Assembly: GCA_937958285.1 (NCBI GenBank)
Contig: CALFXQ010000427.1
Span: 1-5,987, forward strand
Reading direction: 5' to 3'
DNA: 5,987 nucleotides
DNA from: an uncultured Fusibacter sp.
GTDB lineage: Bacteria > Bacillota > Clostridia > Peptostreptococcales > Acidaminobacteraceae
Shown: one piece after another, positions 5,908-5,987 of the stretch
How the letters are laid out: each line of letters opens with the position of its first letter
Numbering within the stretch: the first letter of the stretch is position 1
Made by a program: the position numbers and the translations under genes
Notes under the pieces: generated by a model
Databases searched by the model: none
What the model saw: the letters and a program-made list of their open reading frames with translations, nothing else
Told to the model about the DNA's origin: nothing

Positions 5908-5939
5908 AAGAAAACCGTTCTGCGACCGGTTTTCTTTTT
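5908..5939 (+). terminator. Intrinsic terminator after the AEC transporter gene
   Basis: AAGAAAACCG (5908-5917) pairs perfectly with CGGTTTTCTT (5927-5936) around a 9-base loop. The T-rich run 5930-5939 forms the end of the stem and the tail. It begins 8 bases after the stop codon. Confidence 0.8.
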
Positions 5940-5948
5940 AACTTATAT

Positions 5949-5987
5949 ACAAATAGAGACCCGTTCATTGAACGGGTCTCTATTTGT
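5949..5987. terminator. Perfect 18-bp hairpin at window end, probable second or bidirectional terminator
   Basis: The arms 5949-5966 and 5970-5987 are exact reverse complements of 18 bases around the loop ATT. The core is AGAGACCCGTTC/GAACGGGTCTCT. The right arm ends in TATTTGT at the window edge, so whether a T-tract follows cannot be seen. It could serve a convergent gene to the right, or be a longer palindrome cut by the edge. Confidence 0.65.

Overview
The window looks like a chromosomal segment of a low-to-moderate GC bacterium, probably a Bacillota (Firmicutes) member. The reasons are strong purine-rich ribosome binding sites (GAGGTG, AGGAGG, AAAGGAG), a GTG start, tight gene packing, a long PgcA-type phosphosugar mutase and hairpin-plus-T-tract terminators. 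This is an inference from style; no marker here fixes the genus.

Left part (1-2477, plus strand): the C-terminal part of a patatin-like phospholipase/esterase, whose start lies outside the window. It overlaps by 4 bases (ATGA) a complete alpha-phosphoglucomutase/phosphomannomutase gene (pgcA-like), so the two are probably translationally coupled.

Middle (about 2449-3906): a palindrome-rich zone around a single-tyrosine HUH transposase of the RAYT/IS200-like class on the minus strand, convergent with the mutase gene. Between them lies a 166-base nested inverted-repeat structure (three helices, about 43 base pairs) that includes the mutase stop codon. A bidirectional terminator follows, then a hairpin that spans the transposase stop codon. 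A motif with the core AACACGCCCC forms the outer arms of the nested structure. A degenerate copy recurs in direct orientation on the far side of the transposase gene, just before the ribosome binding site of the next gene. This is the most unusual part of the window and could be a RAYT with its own REP-like palindromic elements.

Right part (3907-5987, plus strand): an unrecognised 356-residue soluble acidic protein, then, after a 2-base gap, a complete AEC-family (auxin efflux carrier type) membrane transporter whose ribosome binding site lies in the end of the preceding gene. They probably form one transcription unit. It ends at a terminator hairpin, followed by a second, perfect 18-bp hairpin that reaches the window edge. 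I saw no tRNA, rRNA, CRISPR array or prophage genes.
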